64,000 nt of DNA, taken from positions 60,458 through 124,457 of the forward strand of contig FWCC01000045.1 of assembly GCA_900169235.1 (NCBI GenBank). The letters run 5' to 3'. Below the pieces are notes generated by a model. That model made no database searches, was not told where the DNA came from, and saw nothing but the letters and a program-made list of their open reading frames with translations. A program made the position numbers and the translations under genes. Shown piece by piece: positions 54,253-64,000 of the stretch. Source of the stretch: Zarea fungicola. Lineage: Eukaryota; Ascomycota; Sordariomycetes; Hypocreales; Cordycipitaceae. Every line of letters starts with the position of its first letter. Positions within the stretch are counted from its first letter, which is position 1.

Positions 54253-55637
54253 CTAGACAGCCTCTTTGGGGTCAACGACTTGGACAGCAGGACCTTCAAT
54301 CTTCTTCACCTTGCGCCCTTCCCACCAGGACATGGCGCCGGCCATCATGGCGACACCGCAGCCGAGGCCAATGAATGTTCCCGTCGCCCAGCCCTGAGTT
54401 TGTTAGCAATTTGGTTCTTGTCAAGTTTCTGTTGGGGAAGACGGTGTGAGGTGCCTACTGGACGATCTATGCGGTTGTAGTGCCACATGAAAAAGCAGAG
54501 AACGGCTTGGAGAAGGGTATTGAGAACCATCATCCAAATTGTAAAGCCAAGCTTCCAGACGGGCGTGGGAGGGGCCCTTCGGCCGGTAAAGGTCGCAGCC
54601 TTGCCGTCGGCGGTGACGGGGGGCTGGCCCTCTTCCGAGTCGGTGTACCAGGCGGCAGGACGGAACCAGCCCTTGTTCTGGTTGACGAGCTTGGTCATGG
54701 CGGCGCGGTTGTGGAGGCGGGCGCCGTAGAGGTAGAGATAGAGATCGCGGAACCGCCAGGGGGCGAGGCCGAAGCCGGTGACGCAGAAGAGGGCGTTGAG
54801 GATCTGGGAGGAAATCTCGAGCCAGATTTTGCGGGGGGAGGAGTTGTCGTCGGCAGAGGGGTGGTTCATGGCGGGGGCGGCCTTGAGGAGGAGGAAGAAC
54901 AGCATGGCCTAGGGTGAGAGGTTAGTGGTGAGTTGGGGGATTTGATTGCAGAATGACATACACCCCATGCCTATTTATTTTAGTGTTAGTAACGAGTCTC
55001 GTAACAGTCGAATGGACAGTGATTGGTGAGTAAGAGTGTGAGTACGTACGACAATGTTGAGACAGTAAATGGTGATGAGAAAGCCAGCCGGGGTAATAAA
55101 GAATTTCCAAAAGGCAGCAAGACCGTGCTTAATGGTTGGACCAATTGGGGCCTTTTTGCCTTGTTCGGGTCCGTGACTAGGATGCCAGAGGTGATGTTTT
55201 TGCTGCCCCTGCTCGTGCTGCGCATCGTGTGACTGGTTTGGCTTTGATGTGGAAGGGTCCTCGGCTGTGGTGGATGAGGTTGTCTCGTCGACAAGAACGG
55301 GCGACGCCCTCTTCTCATCCTGGTTGTCCCGGGTGCCCTTTTCCGTCACAGATTTCCAGGTGTCACTGCGGACAAGACCAAGGCGGCCTGTATCCTCATA
55401 GACGGCGGCAAGACGGGCGGAGTGACCCTGGGAGTTGAAAGTTATGTTGGCGGCGCCATTGTCCATGTCGCGGAGCTCTGTGAGGTTGGGGGCCTGGGCG
55501 ATGGCGGTGCCGGCGGCCTGCCAGATGCCGAGCTGGGGGCTGGCGTTGAGGACGGAGAGGGAGGCGCGACGGGCGCGGGTGACGATGCCGGCGGGTTGCT
55601 CAGCCAAGTCTGTAGATGCTCGCGGCAGTGAAGCCAT
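54253..55637 (-). CDS. DUF2985 multi-pass membrane protein with a 9-nt exon (395 aa)
   Basis: Four minus-strand exons (55637-55050, 54970-54962, 54908-54459, 54393-54253) give 395 residues. The first 170 residues are a low-complexity Ser/Thr/His-rich cytosolic region with charged stretches. Then follow hydrophobic segments: FFITPAGFLITIYCLNIV, AMLFFLLLKAAPAM, ILNALFCVTGFGLAPW, WMMVLNTLLQAVLCFFMW and GTFIGLGCGVAMMAGAMSWW. The DUF2985 hallmark is ISSQILNALFCVTGFGLAPWRFRDLY followed by YLYGARLHNR and a KGWFRPAAWY segment. The second exon is only 9 nt (GCATGGGGT). It is needed to keep the frame between exons 1 and 3 and is flanked by good splice sites. Function of the family is unknown; such proteins are conserved in ascomycetes. 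It is convergent with the MFS gene. Confidence 0.85.
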
Positions 55638-55881
55638 TGCGATGAGTGTGATGTGGTGTGTTTGATCGAGGTTGGATGATTGAGGCGTTTGCGATGAATA
55701 CAAGTCGATGCAGGTAAAGGTAAAGGTACAAGGTACAAGGTACAAGGGTACCTGGGGGCAGAGGCAAATTGGACCAGCCACAGACGGCTAGTATTTACAG
55801 GGAGAGTTGGCGAGGCGCAGCGCTGAACGGCACTAAACATGCACTGACAACTGAAAGTACCTCGGTGGTAAATGAGGACGG

Positions 55882-55911
55882 AGTACAGTACAGTACAGTA
55901 CAGTACAGTAA
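55882..55911. repeat. 5-bp tandem repeat (ACAGT)
   Basis: About five perfect units lie upstream of the DUF2985 gene. Confidence 0.9.
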
Positions 55912-57605
55912 GTAGAGCTGGGCCAATTGATTGCACTGGTTCCAATATGTATCAAGTAATGACAGCGGAAAATGGCAAAGAATAAAGCCGGGACGGAGAT
56001 GTGGCGAGAAAGAAAAAAAAGGAAAAAGCTAGAGGTGGAATAAAGGGTTCGTTTTTAGGCTCAAGCCACCTGCAGGATGCACGGTGCAGAATGCAAGCTT
56101 GGCGTGAGATTAGCGCATCACGTAGCAGTGGTAGCAGGTCGGAAACAATGCGATGCAAGCATTGACTTTGGGGCGAGACGAGGGCGAGGGCGAGACAGGG
56201 GACGGGGAGTAACAGTGCAGTGGGCCAGCAGTGGCCAGTCAGTGGACCAGTGGTTGGTTAGTGGCTATCCAGCCCAGTGGTAGAGTTGTTGCTTGAGTGG
56301 CAGCTCAGTTCAGTGCTGTGGACAGTGGTTGAGTGGTAGTATTGGTGGGGTGGTTGAGTGATCAGCGCTAAGCTTTAGCTTTGTGGAGCTCTCGGTAGCG
56401 TCGCCCATGCCGTTCCGTTCCCAGCGTTTTACAGTTATTGTTTTGATGATTGTGGATGATGGAAAATCTTTCGTTTATAACTGACTTTCTTTTTCTTTTC
56501 TGACCCTGGGGCCCTGGGGGTCAGCATGGCCGGGAGCCGAAAGTGGCCCTCTGCGCCGGAAGATGCCATGCCTAGCAGGTACCTAGACTACTTGTGTACG
56601 TACTACTAGTAAGAACTAAGCCCAGGATCTGGATTCAATAGGGAGGAACAAGATTAAAGGGCACGTTACATGCAAGGATTCATCTACTCGTTTTAATTTG
56701 TCTGATTCTTCCGATTTCCTTTTCGCTTTCGTTATCGCGGTTAGCATGATGCTGGTGAAATTTTCAAGACCCCTGTACGCGGAGCAGGCGAAGAGTTTGT
56801 CTTGTACCGTCGCACTTGTCCTTGTGTGTCACGGTACCTTGGAATTTGCCGTCGGCGCCGAGGTAAGGCTTGCAGGCCGAGCCGGGGTGGTTTAGCACAC
56901 CGATGCGAGATGGAGTGGAATGCTCAATTGCTGGCGCTCCGGTACCTGCCGTGATTCGAATCAAGAATAGTCAAAGAAGAAGGAAAAAAAGAAAGAAAAA
57001 ACTCCGGAGGCGCCTCCAATGCACAATTCGACTTGCTAAACGCCGGTTGCAAGGCCGGCCAGCAGTCCATGGAACGTGGATGGTGGATGTGGCTGGTGTC
57101 GATCACCTAGCAGCGGCCGGTTCCAGCGGACAAAAGCATGCTGAACTGTTGAACCGTTGGAACCGGAAGCATCGTCACCAGCCACAGCAAAGTCACCAGT
57201 CAAAGTCACCAGGTTACAGGATTCTGTTCAACTGCCGATTGTCCCGCTAAAGAAAAGAAAAATGCACGGGAAAAAATGGACAATTTCAGACGAAGTATCC
57301 GCCTTGTCCCATCAAATCGTCTCCATACCAGTACAGTTGATGGAGACGAGTACCCAGAGATGGCCATCTGCCCCTCCCGCACCGCCCAGCGGCACCCTGA
57401 TTGCCTGATGATTGGACCAGTAGCTGCAACAGATGCTAGCATTGTGGCTGCAGGGTCCCTGCCATCGCTCGGTATCTGCCATATATAGTCTAGAGTGGCA
57501 AGGATGAAATCAATAACGAGCGCCATCTAGATGACATAATGATGGCTCATGCCCACGTAAACATCAGCTCATCAAAAATATGAACATGGAAACATGAAAC
57601 ATAAT

Positions 57606-57647
57606 GAATAAATAAAATAAATAAATAAATAAATAAATAAAATAAAA
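57606..57647. repeat. AAAT-type microsatellite
   Basis: About ten AAAT/AATA units with one or two interruptions. Confidence 0.9.
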
Positions 57648-57897
57648 CCAACAAGAGCGCAAAAGAACGCAGAAAGAACGCAAAAACGCAAGAATCCGCA
57701 ACCATGCATCACCCTGTGGTCAGCCGCACCGCAAATGCCCGCTAGCCGTGAACCGAGGCCCTGGAACCCACTGAAGCCTCGCTGGGTCCGGCTTCCAGGC
57801 TCTGTGCTCTATGCCGTCATGATCTTCCGCCACTGAAAAACACCGCTATACTGCACTAAGCCGCCTACGGCTTCGGCAGGCAGGTCCACCAACAACG

Positions 57898-57927
57898 CTA
57901 ATCAGACCTAATCAGACCTAATCAGAA
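57898..57927. repeat. 10-bp tandem repeat (CTAATCAGAC), three units
   Basis: Three units, the last slightly altered, lie about 380 bp before the glucosyltransferase ATG. Confidence 0.85.
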
Positions 57928-58302
57928 CCTACAGGCCCTGCAAGTTCCGTCTCCAGGCCTCTTTGTCTCACCCGCTGCTTCCAAGAGTCCACTAAGCCCA
58001 CTGTAGACTACCTGCAGCCCACTGTAAGCCCGGTCGGCTCCATCCTGCTAAATAGTAGTGACTCTTCTCGCAAGCCTCATCTCGCGATGCCTCGTCCGTC
58101 CACGATATTGCTCCTCCATCATCACTCCCAACCTCTCAATTGATCACGGCAGGGCATCCTCCTCTTTACATTCATCCCACCAGCGCCCGGCTTGAATTCT
58201 TCACCACCACAGCCTCTGCCTCACCTCAATTGGTGCTCCTTGCCAGCTCCGTTTGCTCGGCTCAGCACCCCTACACCAACACACCACACTACCAACACCA
58301 CC

Positions 58303-60982
58303 ATGTTTCGCACAAAATCCAGACAACCCGGTGAGCTCCTCCTCGAAGAGGGCCCAACCGGTACCGTCCTCGACGATGGCCGCTTCAAGATTCGCTTCCA
58401 CAACGAGGCTCATTCCCTCTCCAACTGGTATCATGACCTCCAGATGAAGCGCTCCTGCAAGCATCCCACCAGCCGTCCTTCCTCACCTGCGCCTCCAAAA
58501 TCCGACCCCGCCAGCATCCCCAGCCTCAACATTGCCATTCACATTGTTGGCTCTCGTGGCGATGTTCAGCCTTTCATCCCCATCGCCCAGATCCTCTCCA
58601 GGGCGCCCTACAACCACCGTGTCCGCATCTGCACCCATCCCGTCTTCAAGGACTTTGTCGAGGCCCAGGGCGTCGAGTTCTTCAGCATCGGTGGTGACCC
58701 CGAGGCTCTCATGTCCTACATGGTCCGCAACCCCGGTCTCCTGCCCAACCGAGAGAGTGTCAAGGCCGGCGATGTAGGCAAGCGTCGCGAGGAAATGTCC
58801 GAAATCATCAACGGCTGCTGGCGAAGCTGTATCGAGGCCGGCAACGGCATGGGCCCTCGCCAAACCGCCGCCACCGTCAGGGACCCCAAGCAGCTCTTCA
58901 TTGCCGATGTCATCATCGCCAACCCGCCCTCCATGGCCCATATCCACTGCGCTGAGAAGCTCGGCATCCCCCTCCACATGGTCTTTACCATGCCATGGTC
59001 TCCCACCGACGCCTTTGCCCATCCCTTGGCCGCCATGAACTATGGTGGTGCGGACAAGAAAATGGCAAACTACATTTCCTTTATCATGATGGAACTTCTC
59101 ACCTGGCAGGGGTAAGTACATACCTTCCATGTCTATTTCTACTACTTCGGCTAATGTCCCCAGCCTCGGTGACTTAATCTCCAAGTTCCGTCACCAGAAA
59201 CTCGGCCTCGACCCCATCAGCCCCCTCTGGGGCTTCCATCTCCTTCCCAGACTCCGCGTCCCCTTTACATATCTCTGGTCCAAGTCTTTAATCCCAAAGC
59301 CCAAGGACTGGGCTTCCTACATTAACATTACCGGCTTTTCCTTTCTCCCTCTCGCCGACACATATACCCCTCCCGACGATCTAACCGCCTTTCTCGCTGC
59401 CGGTCCCCCTCCCATTTATATTGGCTTTGGTTCCATTGTAGTGGAAAAGCCAGAGGAACTCACAAAACTGCTCTTTGCTGCCGTCAAAAAGGCTGACGTC
59501 CGTGCCATCATCTCCAAGGGCTGGAGCAAGGTTGGCGGCGACGACGTCCCAGAAAACGTTTATCTCATTGGCAACTGTCCACACGACTGGCTCTTCCAGC
59601 GCGTATCCGCCGTTGTCCATCACGGAGGCGCCGGAACCACCGCCGCTGGCATCGCCAATGGCCGTCCCACCGTTGTCGTCCCCTTCTTTGGCGACCAGGC
59701 TTTCTGGGGCCAAATGGTCGCCCGTGCCGGCGCCGGCCCCGAGCCTGTCCCCTTCAAGGAAATGACTGCCGACAGCCTTGCCGAGAGCATCACCACTGCC
59801 TTGCAACAAGACATCCAGCAGGGTGCTCAAGAAATGGCCAAGACAATTGCCGCCGAAAACGGTGCCCAGGACACCGTCTCCGACTTTCTAGAGCGCCTCG
59901 TCAGCGAAGACCAGCTTCAGTGCGACCTCTGCCCCGACCGTCTTGCCACCTGGCTTCACAAGAAGACCGGCGCCCGTCTCAGCGGTTTTGCCGCTTCCTG
60001 TCTGGCCGACAAGGGCCTCATCACCCCAGACCAGGTCAAGCTGATCCAGCACAAGAGCTGGTACGTCGACGAAGGCGCCGAGCACCCTCTGGTCGGCATG
60101 GTTGCCTCGGTCAGCGGCTTTGCCACCTCTGTCGCCATTGCTGCCTCGGACTACTCCAAGGCCTGGAAATATCGCCCCGGCATGGTGGACAAGCCGGCCA
60201 CCCCCGAATCAAGAGAAGCCATCCGCGAAACCAAGGACGAGTCATCCGACAGCACAAGTCAGGAACAGCAAACAAACGGCCTTCCCCCGACTCATCCTAG
60301 CCTCTACACCCCCTCACAGATGGAGATGCAGGCTCAGAAAATGGCCAAAAAATCACTCCGAAAATTCGGCCCCCCGCCCTCCGTCCAGCGTGCCCCCACG
60401 TTTCAAGACAAGACCAAGGCTCAGTGGGATTCCCACGAGGGCGGGCGCCACGGCCGCGCCTTTTTCATGGTCCGCAAGACGGGCCGCTTCGGCGTCGAGC
60501 TCACCAAGGCCGGCCTCAAGGCCCCCGTCGCCTTTTTCTGGAACACCGCCAACGGCTTCCACAACTTTCCCTCGTACGGCTACGCTGGCATCGAGGTCCG
60601 CCGCCGCGACCAAATCACCGGTCTCGGCAGCGGCTGCAAGGTTGCCGGCAAGGAGTTTGTCCTCGGCTTCTGGGATGCCTTTTCCGGCATCGTCGTCCAG
60701 CCCTACAAGGGCACCCGCGATGAGGGTGCCAAGGGTTTCGGCAAGGGCATCTGGCGCGGCGGCAAGGGCTTCTTCTGCGGCCTCGGCACCGCCGTCTTTG
60801 GCCTGCCCGGCTACACTCTCAAGGGTCTCGAGAGGGCCCTGTCCAAGCGCCATCTCACCAAGCTCAAGGCCGAGATTCTGCTCATCCGCTTCCGCCGCTC
60901 CCTCATGGAGTTTCGTGAGGCGACGGTTGAAGAGCGTGAGGCTGTTGTAAAAGCCTGGCGAGCCAAGCACGGGGGGTGGTGA
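58303..60982 (+). CDS. Sterol-glucosyltransferase-like GT1 enzyme (875 aa)
   Basis: Two exons (58303-59111, 59164-60982) join in phase to 875 residues. I chose the ATG at 58303 over the in-frame 58192, because the latter lies in a Pro/Thr-rich leader. The N-terminal GT28-type domain starts with LNIAIHIVGSRGDVQPFIPIA at about residue 82. The UDP-binding C-domain has IYIGFGSIVVEKPEEL, then the signature HHGGAGTTAAGIANGRPTVV and VPFFGDQAFWG. This is the UDP-glucose:sterol glucosyltransferase group. It lacks the GRAM-PH-GRAM front of Atg26 and instead has a long C-terminal part with a linker rich in Ser/Gln and basic, glycine-rich repeats (GFGKGIWRGGKGFFCGLG). Such short forms are common paralogues in filamentous fungi. 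Sterol as acceptor is inferred. Confidence 0.9.
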
Positions 60983-61127
60983 ACATAACATTCTCTCATT
61001 CCACTTTTTTTTTTAATTATAAGGTTACTATTAATTATGCAACCACGCTCGCTTCTCCTTGTTACAATACACCATTCTCTTATCTGTCTTTTTTTTTTGT
61101 TTATTTTCGTCAATAGATATCCCGGGT

Positions 61128-61157
61128 GTACTTGTTTGTACTTGTTTGTACTTGTTT
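61128..61157. repeat. 10-bp tandem repeat (GTACTTGTTT), three units
   Basis: Three identical consecutive units lie about 150 bp after the glucosyltransferase stop codon. Confidence 0.9.
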
Positions 61158-61887
61158 AGGCAACGTGGTTTTGGATATACTTTTGTCATCGTCGACGACC
61201 ATTACATTTTCATCTGTCTTTAGATTCAGACCCATCTTACCACGATTATACCATTTACAATATTAATCTGTTTAACGTCACTTTTCCTATACTTTATTCG
61301 GTTCTATTTGAGTATTCTAATTATTTTCAAACTGCATCATTGTCGCATGCGTGCGTATAGAGTGATTTATTCGCATTCTTGACATTTCATTCATTTACTC
61401 AAATACGTGTTTAGCCTTCATTGCTCTCCCATCCCACTTCGAATGATACAGCTACTTATAACTTAGCGTAATTGTCAGGGACGTTATGGCTAGTATGAAG
61501 AAGGTGCCGGGAGAGATAGCAAGAAGATAGCTGTAAGATAGCTGTAGACTGTGTAATATGACTCTATTGATCACTGGAGAGGACTCCTTCCTCTCCTGTG
61601 CGTACTACGCCGCTATCTCGCCTTTTATACGCCGCCTTCTGGCACGTGACACGACATGAGTCGTGTAATCAACTTTCATATTATATAACATTGAATGACC
61701 AAGACTACGACTAGCTCACTATCTCATCGTAGTCTAAATTAGTTATCTGACACTACTCAGTACTCGGGCGACCTCCGGCGGGCGCCGGTACTGACTCGTG
61801 TACACTGCCAAGGGGTAAGCCTACTATCAGCACGTTAAGACAAATTGAATGTACTCTATTTATACAAATAAAGGGGTACTGGCTTTA

Positions 61888-62190
61888 GTAAGATAAGTAG
61901 CCACTCTTGGAACACTGTGAGTTTTGCATAGTTTCTATCGGTAGTAGATGCTTGGTAAAGTAGGTAGGCCACTCTTAGAACACTGCAAGTTTTACATAGT
62001 ATCAATCGATAGTAGATGCGGTAAAGTAAACAAGTAAATCTTGGAATACTAGTTGTACAGTATCTATCGGGAGTAGATGCTTGGTAAAGTAAACAAGTTA
62101 ATCTTAGAATACTAGTTGTATAGATGGTAAAATAAATGAGTTAATCCTAGAATACAAGTTTTGTATAGAGTCTATGGTAGTAGATACAAA
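61888..62190. repeat. Degenerate minisatellite, five units of 43-67 bp
   Basis: Units begin with GTAARRTAAR-like sequence at about 61888, 61955, 62021, 62084 and 62127. They share CTTRGAAYACT, AGTT, TAT..ATCGRTAGTAGATG and TTGGTA blocks. Units 3 and 4 are the most alike, unit 4 is shortened, and unit 5 is the most diverged. This is an old tandem repeat between two genes. Confidence 0.8.
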
Positions 62191-62267
62191 GCGTAGTCAC
62201 ATTGTATAGTTGCAACCGCTCAATAGTCCACCATCATGTAAAGCTGTTTGAAAACAGCACAGCTTGT

Positions 62268-62902
62268 CTAGCAGAAATCGGCAGCTGAAAGGCACTGGTT
62301 TCCACACTTGCCTCCCAGCAGCGTGTCACTGGTCCATCCAGACAGCCACCCGTGGCCGTTGAAGTTCATCCGCCCGCACTGGCTGTAGATTGTGAACGCT
62401 CCGCCCACCAAGTCACTGTAGCGAGCACCAGTGCCCGAGAGATTCTGTTCCCAGGCGGCGCAGCACTGCCCATTGCCCTTTCCGATGCACATGGACTTCA
62501 GGCCGTTGGGGATCTTGGAGTTGGAGAACTTGGGATCCCTGAAGGAGTTGATGACGGCCAGGCAGTGATCGTCGCGGCCGAGGTTCTGCCATCTATCGTC
62601 ACAGTGGCGTTGGTTGCTCCCGCAGCGCTTGTTCAATGCTGCTGGTGCCGCCTCGGGCTGCTCGTCCGGAATACCACGGCTATTATCATTGATTAGAAGG
62701 GCTTGGGGGGAGAGTAGTAATTCAAGAGATTCTTGAGGTCTTCATACAGGGTCACGTTGTAATCTCCAACGGTAATAATGTCAATAACCTCATACTTGTT
62801 CTCAGGGGCCACCTGTGCTGCCTCGGGAGAAGGGGCAGCAACTACACCCTGTAGAGAGGTAAGAAGTGCGACGGCACTGAGGGAAAGCTGACTGAAGATC
62901 AT
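62268..62902 (-). CDS. Cysteine-rich secreted protein with a Kex2-like propeptide (188 aa)
   Basis: Two minus-strand exons, 62902-62748 and 62679-62268, join in phase to 188 residues. The intron has GTATGA, a CTAAT branch site and TAG. Residues 1 to about 22 form a signal peptide ending near VVAAP. A pro-region follows and ends in NKR directly before a cysteine-rich mature domain, a typical Kex2 cleavage site. The mature part (about 120 aa) has cysteines in CGSNQRHCDDRW, DDHCLAV, SMCIGKG, GQCCAAW, SQCGRM, GGKCGNQC and DFC. The spacing slightly recalls KP4-like secreted proteins, but I cannot confirm that, so I call it an unassigned secreted cysteine-rich protein. It could be an antagonism, effector or self-recognition factor. 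It is the last recognisable gene of the window. Confidence 0.7.
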
Positions 62903-64000
62903 GGTGAAGAAAGTAAGTAACAAAAACCACACTGGGGTGAAGTAGCCTGGAGAGCCAGTACTGAACAGTGCTCGGGACGTGACATATTTATACTCAACAG
63001 AACCAATAGAGTCAAATGATCAGGGTTTAAAGTGACTCGCATTAAAGGGTTACTAAACATCTACTGCAAGGACTGGAACTTTTAACTGCAATAGGATCTT
63101 ACATTCTCTGCTCCATCTACATTCAGCCTCGTAATACATGCACAAAGTCGGCCGTAGTGATGGCAAGCCGCCAGTGCTGACATTATAGGCTTGGCGATTC
63201 TGTTGCCTTACGTGAGCCGCACCACTTTGCGTACGATTGGCCGCCCTAATGTCGCTCTGCCGAGACTTTGTCTGCACTAATAAGCGCCGTCTGTCTTGTT
63301 GAGGGCATTGCCACGGTAGTTACCATACAGTGACTGGACCTGGCCTCCACATGATGGCCCACCACATGATAAACCCCCTGGAATGCTAAAGCTTAAGAAT
63401 AAAAGTTGAGCAATAGAAGGTACAGACACATTGTGAATGAATGTACGGTGTCACGGACCTAGAAGGTGGATTTGGATTCGAGAGATGTTCTGCCACAGCG
63501 GGACATTGCTTGATCTTTTTAGGGCTCTGTGCCCCAGTGGTACCTAGCACACTGGTCCTGGCATACGGTGTGCACGGAGTATACACGTTCAATTCTGTGC
63601 ACTGTTGACGTGGCAGATACGAGGATAAAGGAAAGCCGCTCCTTGCATCCCGGCCAGGTATTGGCCGAGAGCTCACCTATAATTGCCGCAGCTAAGATCA
63701 GTAAACTACTGTCAAAACGGTTTAGTAGCTTGGTTTGTAAGCTTCTTTTTTTTCTCTTCTCGCCCGAGGCAAGCCGTTGAAACTCGTACCTATTTCGGGT
63801 TTAATTTTAACTGTCAGCAATTAGCCAACACAGATCCTAGACATAGCTAGTCTAATTGGTCGGAGTAATAAGAGGCCCTAGTTATTTCCCCGCGGCGTTA
63901 ATATGTTCCTGTCACGCAGAACAGGAATTACACATAGATATGAAGTAATTGATTGGCTAAGAAAAGGAGGTATGGAGGGACTGTACGAAGATACACCCTA
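62903..64000. other. Right-edge spacer
   Basis: This is the promoter region of the secreted protein (TATTTATAC-like sequence about 90 bp upstream of the start) and further sequence without a supported gene. Confidence 0.55.

Larger units (their letters stand above)
55638..58302. other. Long divergent promoter region (2.7 kb) with simple repeats
   Basis: This is the region between the divergent DUF2985 and glucosyltransferase genes. It is rich in short tandem repeats: ACAGT units at 55882-55911, CAGTGG-rich sequence at about 56210-56350, AAAT units at 57606-57647 and CTAATCAGAC units at 57898-57927. The stretch 57990-58300 is pyrimidine-rich, as expected for a leader. Two 9-bp-like units (TCTGAT, TCCGAT) lie at 56701-56715. 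No gene is supported. Confidence 0.55.
60983..62267. other. Spacer with tandem repeats
   Basis: No gene is seen. It contains three GTACTTGTTT units (61128-61157) and a degenerate minisatellite (61888-62190). Confidence 0.6.

Noticed and set aside
60102..60950. 282-codon frame overlapping the glucosyltransferase
   Set aside because: It is a +1 shadow frame rich in Ser/Pro/Arg; the conserved GT1 motifs are in the other frame.
1..64000. Polyketide synthase, NRPS, terpene synthase or P450 core genes
   Set aside because: I found no KS, AT, A, C or P450 heme motif (FxxGxxxCxG) in any frame, so a classical secondary-metabolite cluster call is not supported.
1..64000. tRNA, rRNA and CRISPR features
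   Set aside because: No stretch with a tRNA A/B-box pair (GGTTCRANNCC) plus cloverleaf, no rRNA core sequence, and no spaced identical repeats of CRISPR type.

Overview
The window is nuclear DNA of a filamentous ascomycete, most likely a sordariomycete of hypocrealean type. The genes are broken by short introns (about 50-120 nt) with GT..AG borders and CTAAC/CTAAT-like branch sites. There are three Zn2Cys6 transcription factors and fungal glycoside hydrolase families (GH71, GH55), with long AT-rich spacers between GC-richer exons. The lineage is inferred from gene content only. I saw no rRNA, tRNA, CRISPR array or centromere/telomere repeat. No polyketide synthase, NRPS or terpene synthase is present. 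Exon borders were joined by eye by reading frame and splice signals, without transcript data. Layout 0-16 kb: a Zn2Cys6 regulator (374-2247, minus), a 4.9 kb gene-poor block, then an island for polysaccharide digestion. The island holds a secreted GH71/GH99-like protein (7156-8539), a secreted GH71 alpha-1,3-glucanase (9276-10795) and a secreted GH55 exo-beta-1,3-glucanase (12193-14520). The last two are divergent and share one promoter region; together they cover the two main glucans of fungal cell walls. A fatty acid hydroxylase-superfamily membrane protein follows (14643-15704). Layout 16-21 kb: a DUF1275 membrane protein (16606-17553), an isocitrate lyase/PEP mutase-family lyase (19078-20237) and copy A1 of a dispersed repeat (20889-21140). 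Layout 21-48 kb: an accessory cluster bounded by two Zn2Cys6 regulators (21295-23043 and 43542-45346). Between them lie a cytosolic amidase, a DUF302 protein, three small secreted proteins, an alpha/beta-hydrolase, a secreted amidase, a short-chain dehydrogenase, an arrestin-like protein and a SnoaL-like protein. An aldehyde dehydrogenase (46279-47909) sits just outside. The enzyme set (amide hydrolysis, dehydrogenation, aldehyde oxidation) suits a catabolic or tailoring pathway with no obvious backbone enzyme. A dead Tc1/mariner transposon lies inside. The most striking pattern here is a series of phased 9-bp arrays (core TCCGAC) in the upstream regions of at least six of these genes. Layout 48-64 kb: repeat copy A2 (48779-49275), a small unknown protein (50077-50484), an MFS transporter (51810-53912), a DUF2985 membrane protein with a 9-nt micro-exon (54253-55637), a sterol-glucosyltransferase-like GT1 enzyme (58303-60982), a degenerate minisatellite, and a cysteine-rich secreted protein with a probable Kex2 site (62268-62902).
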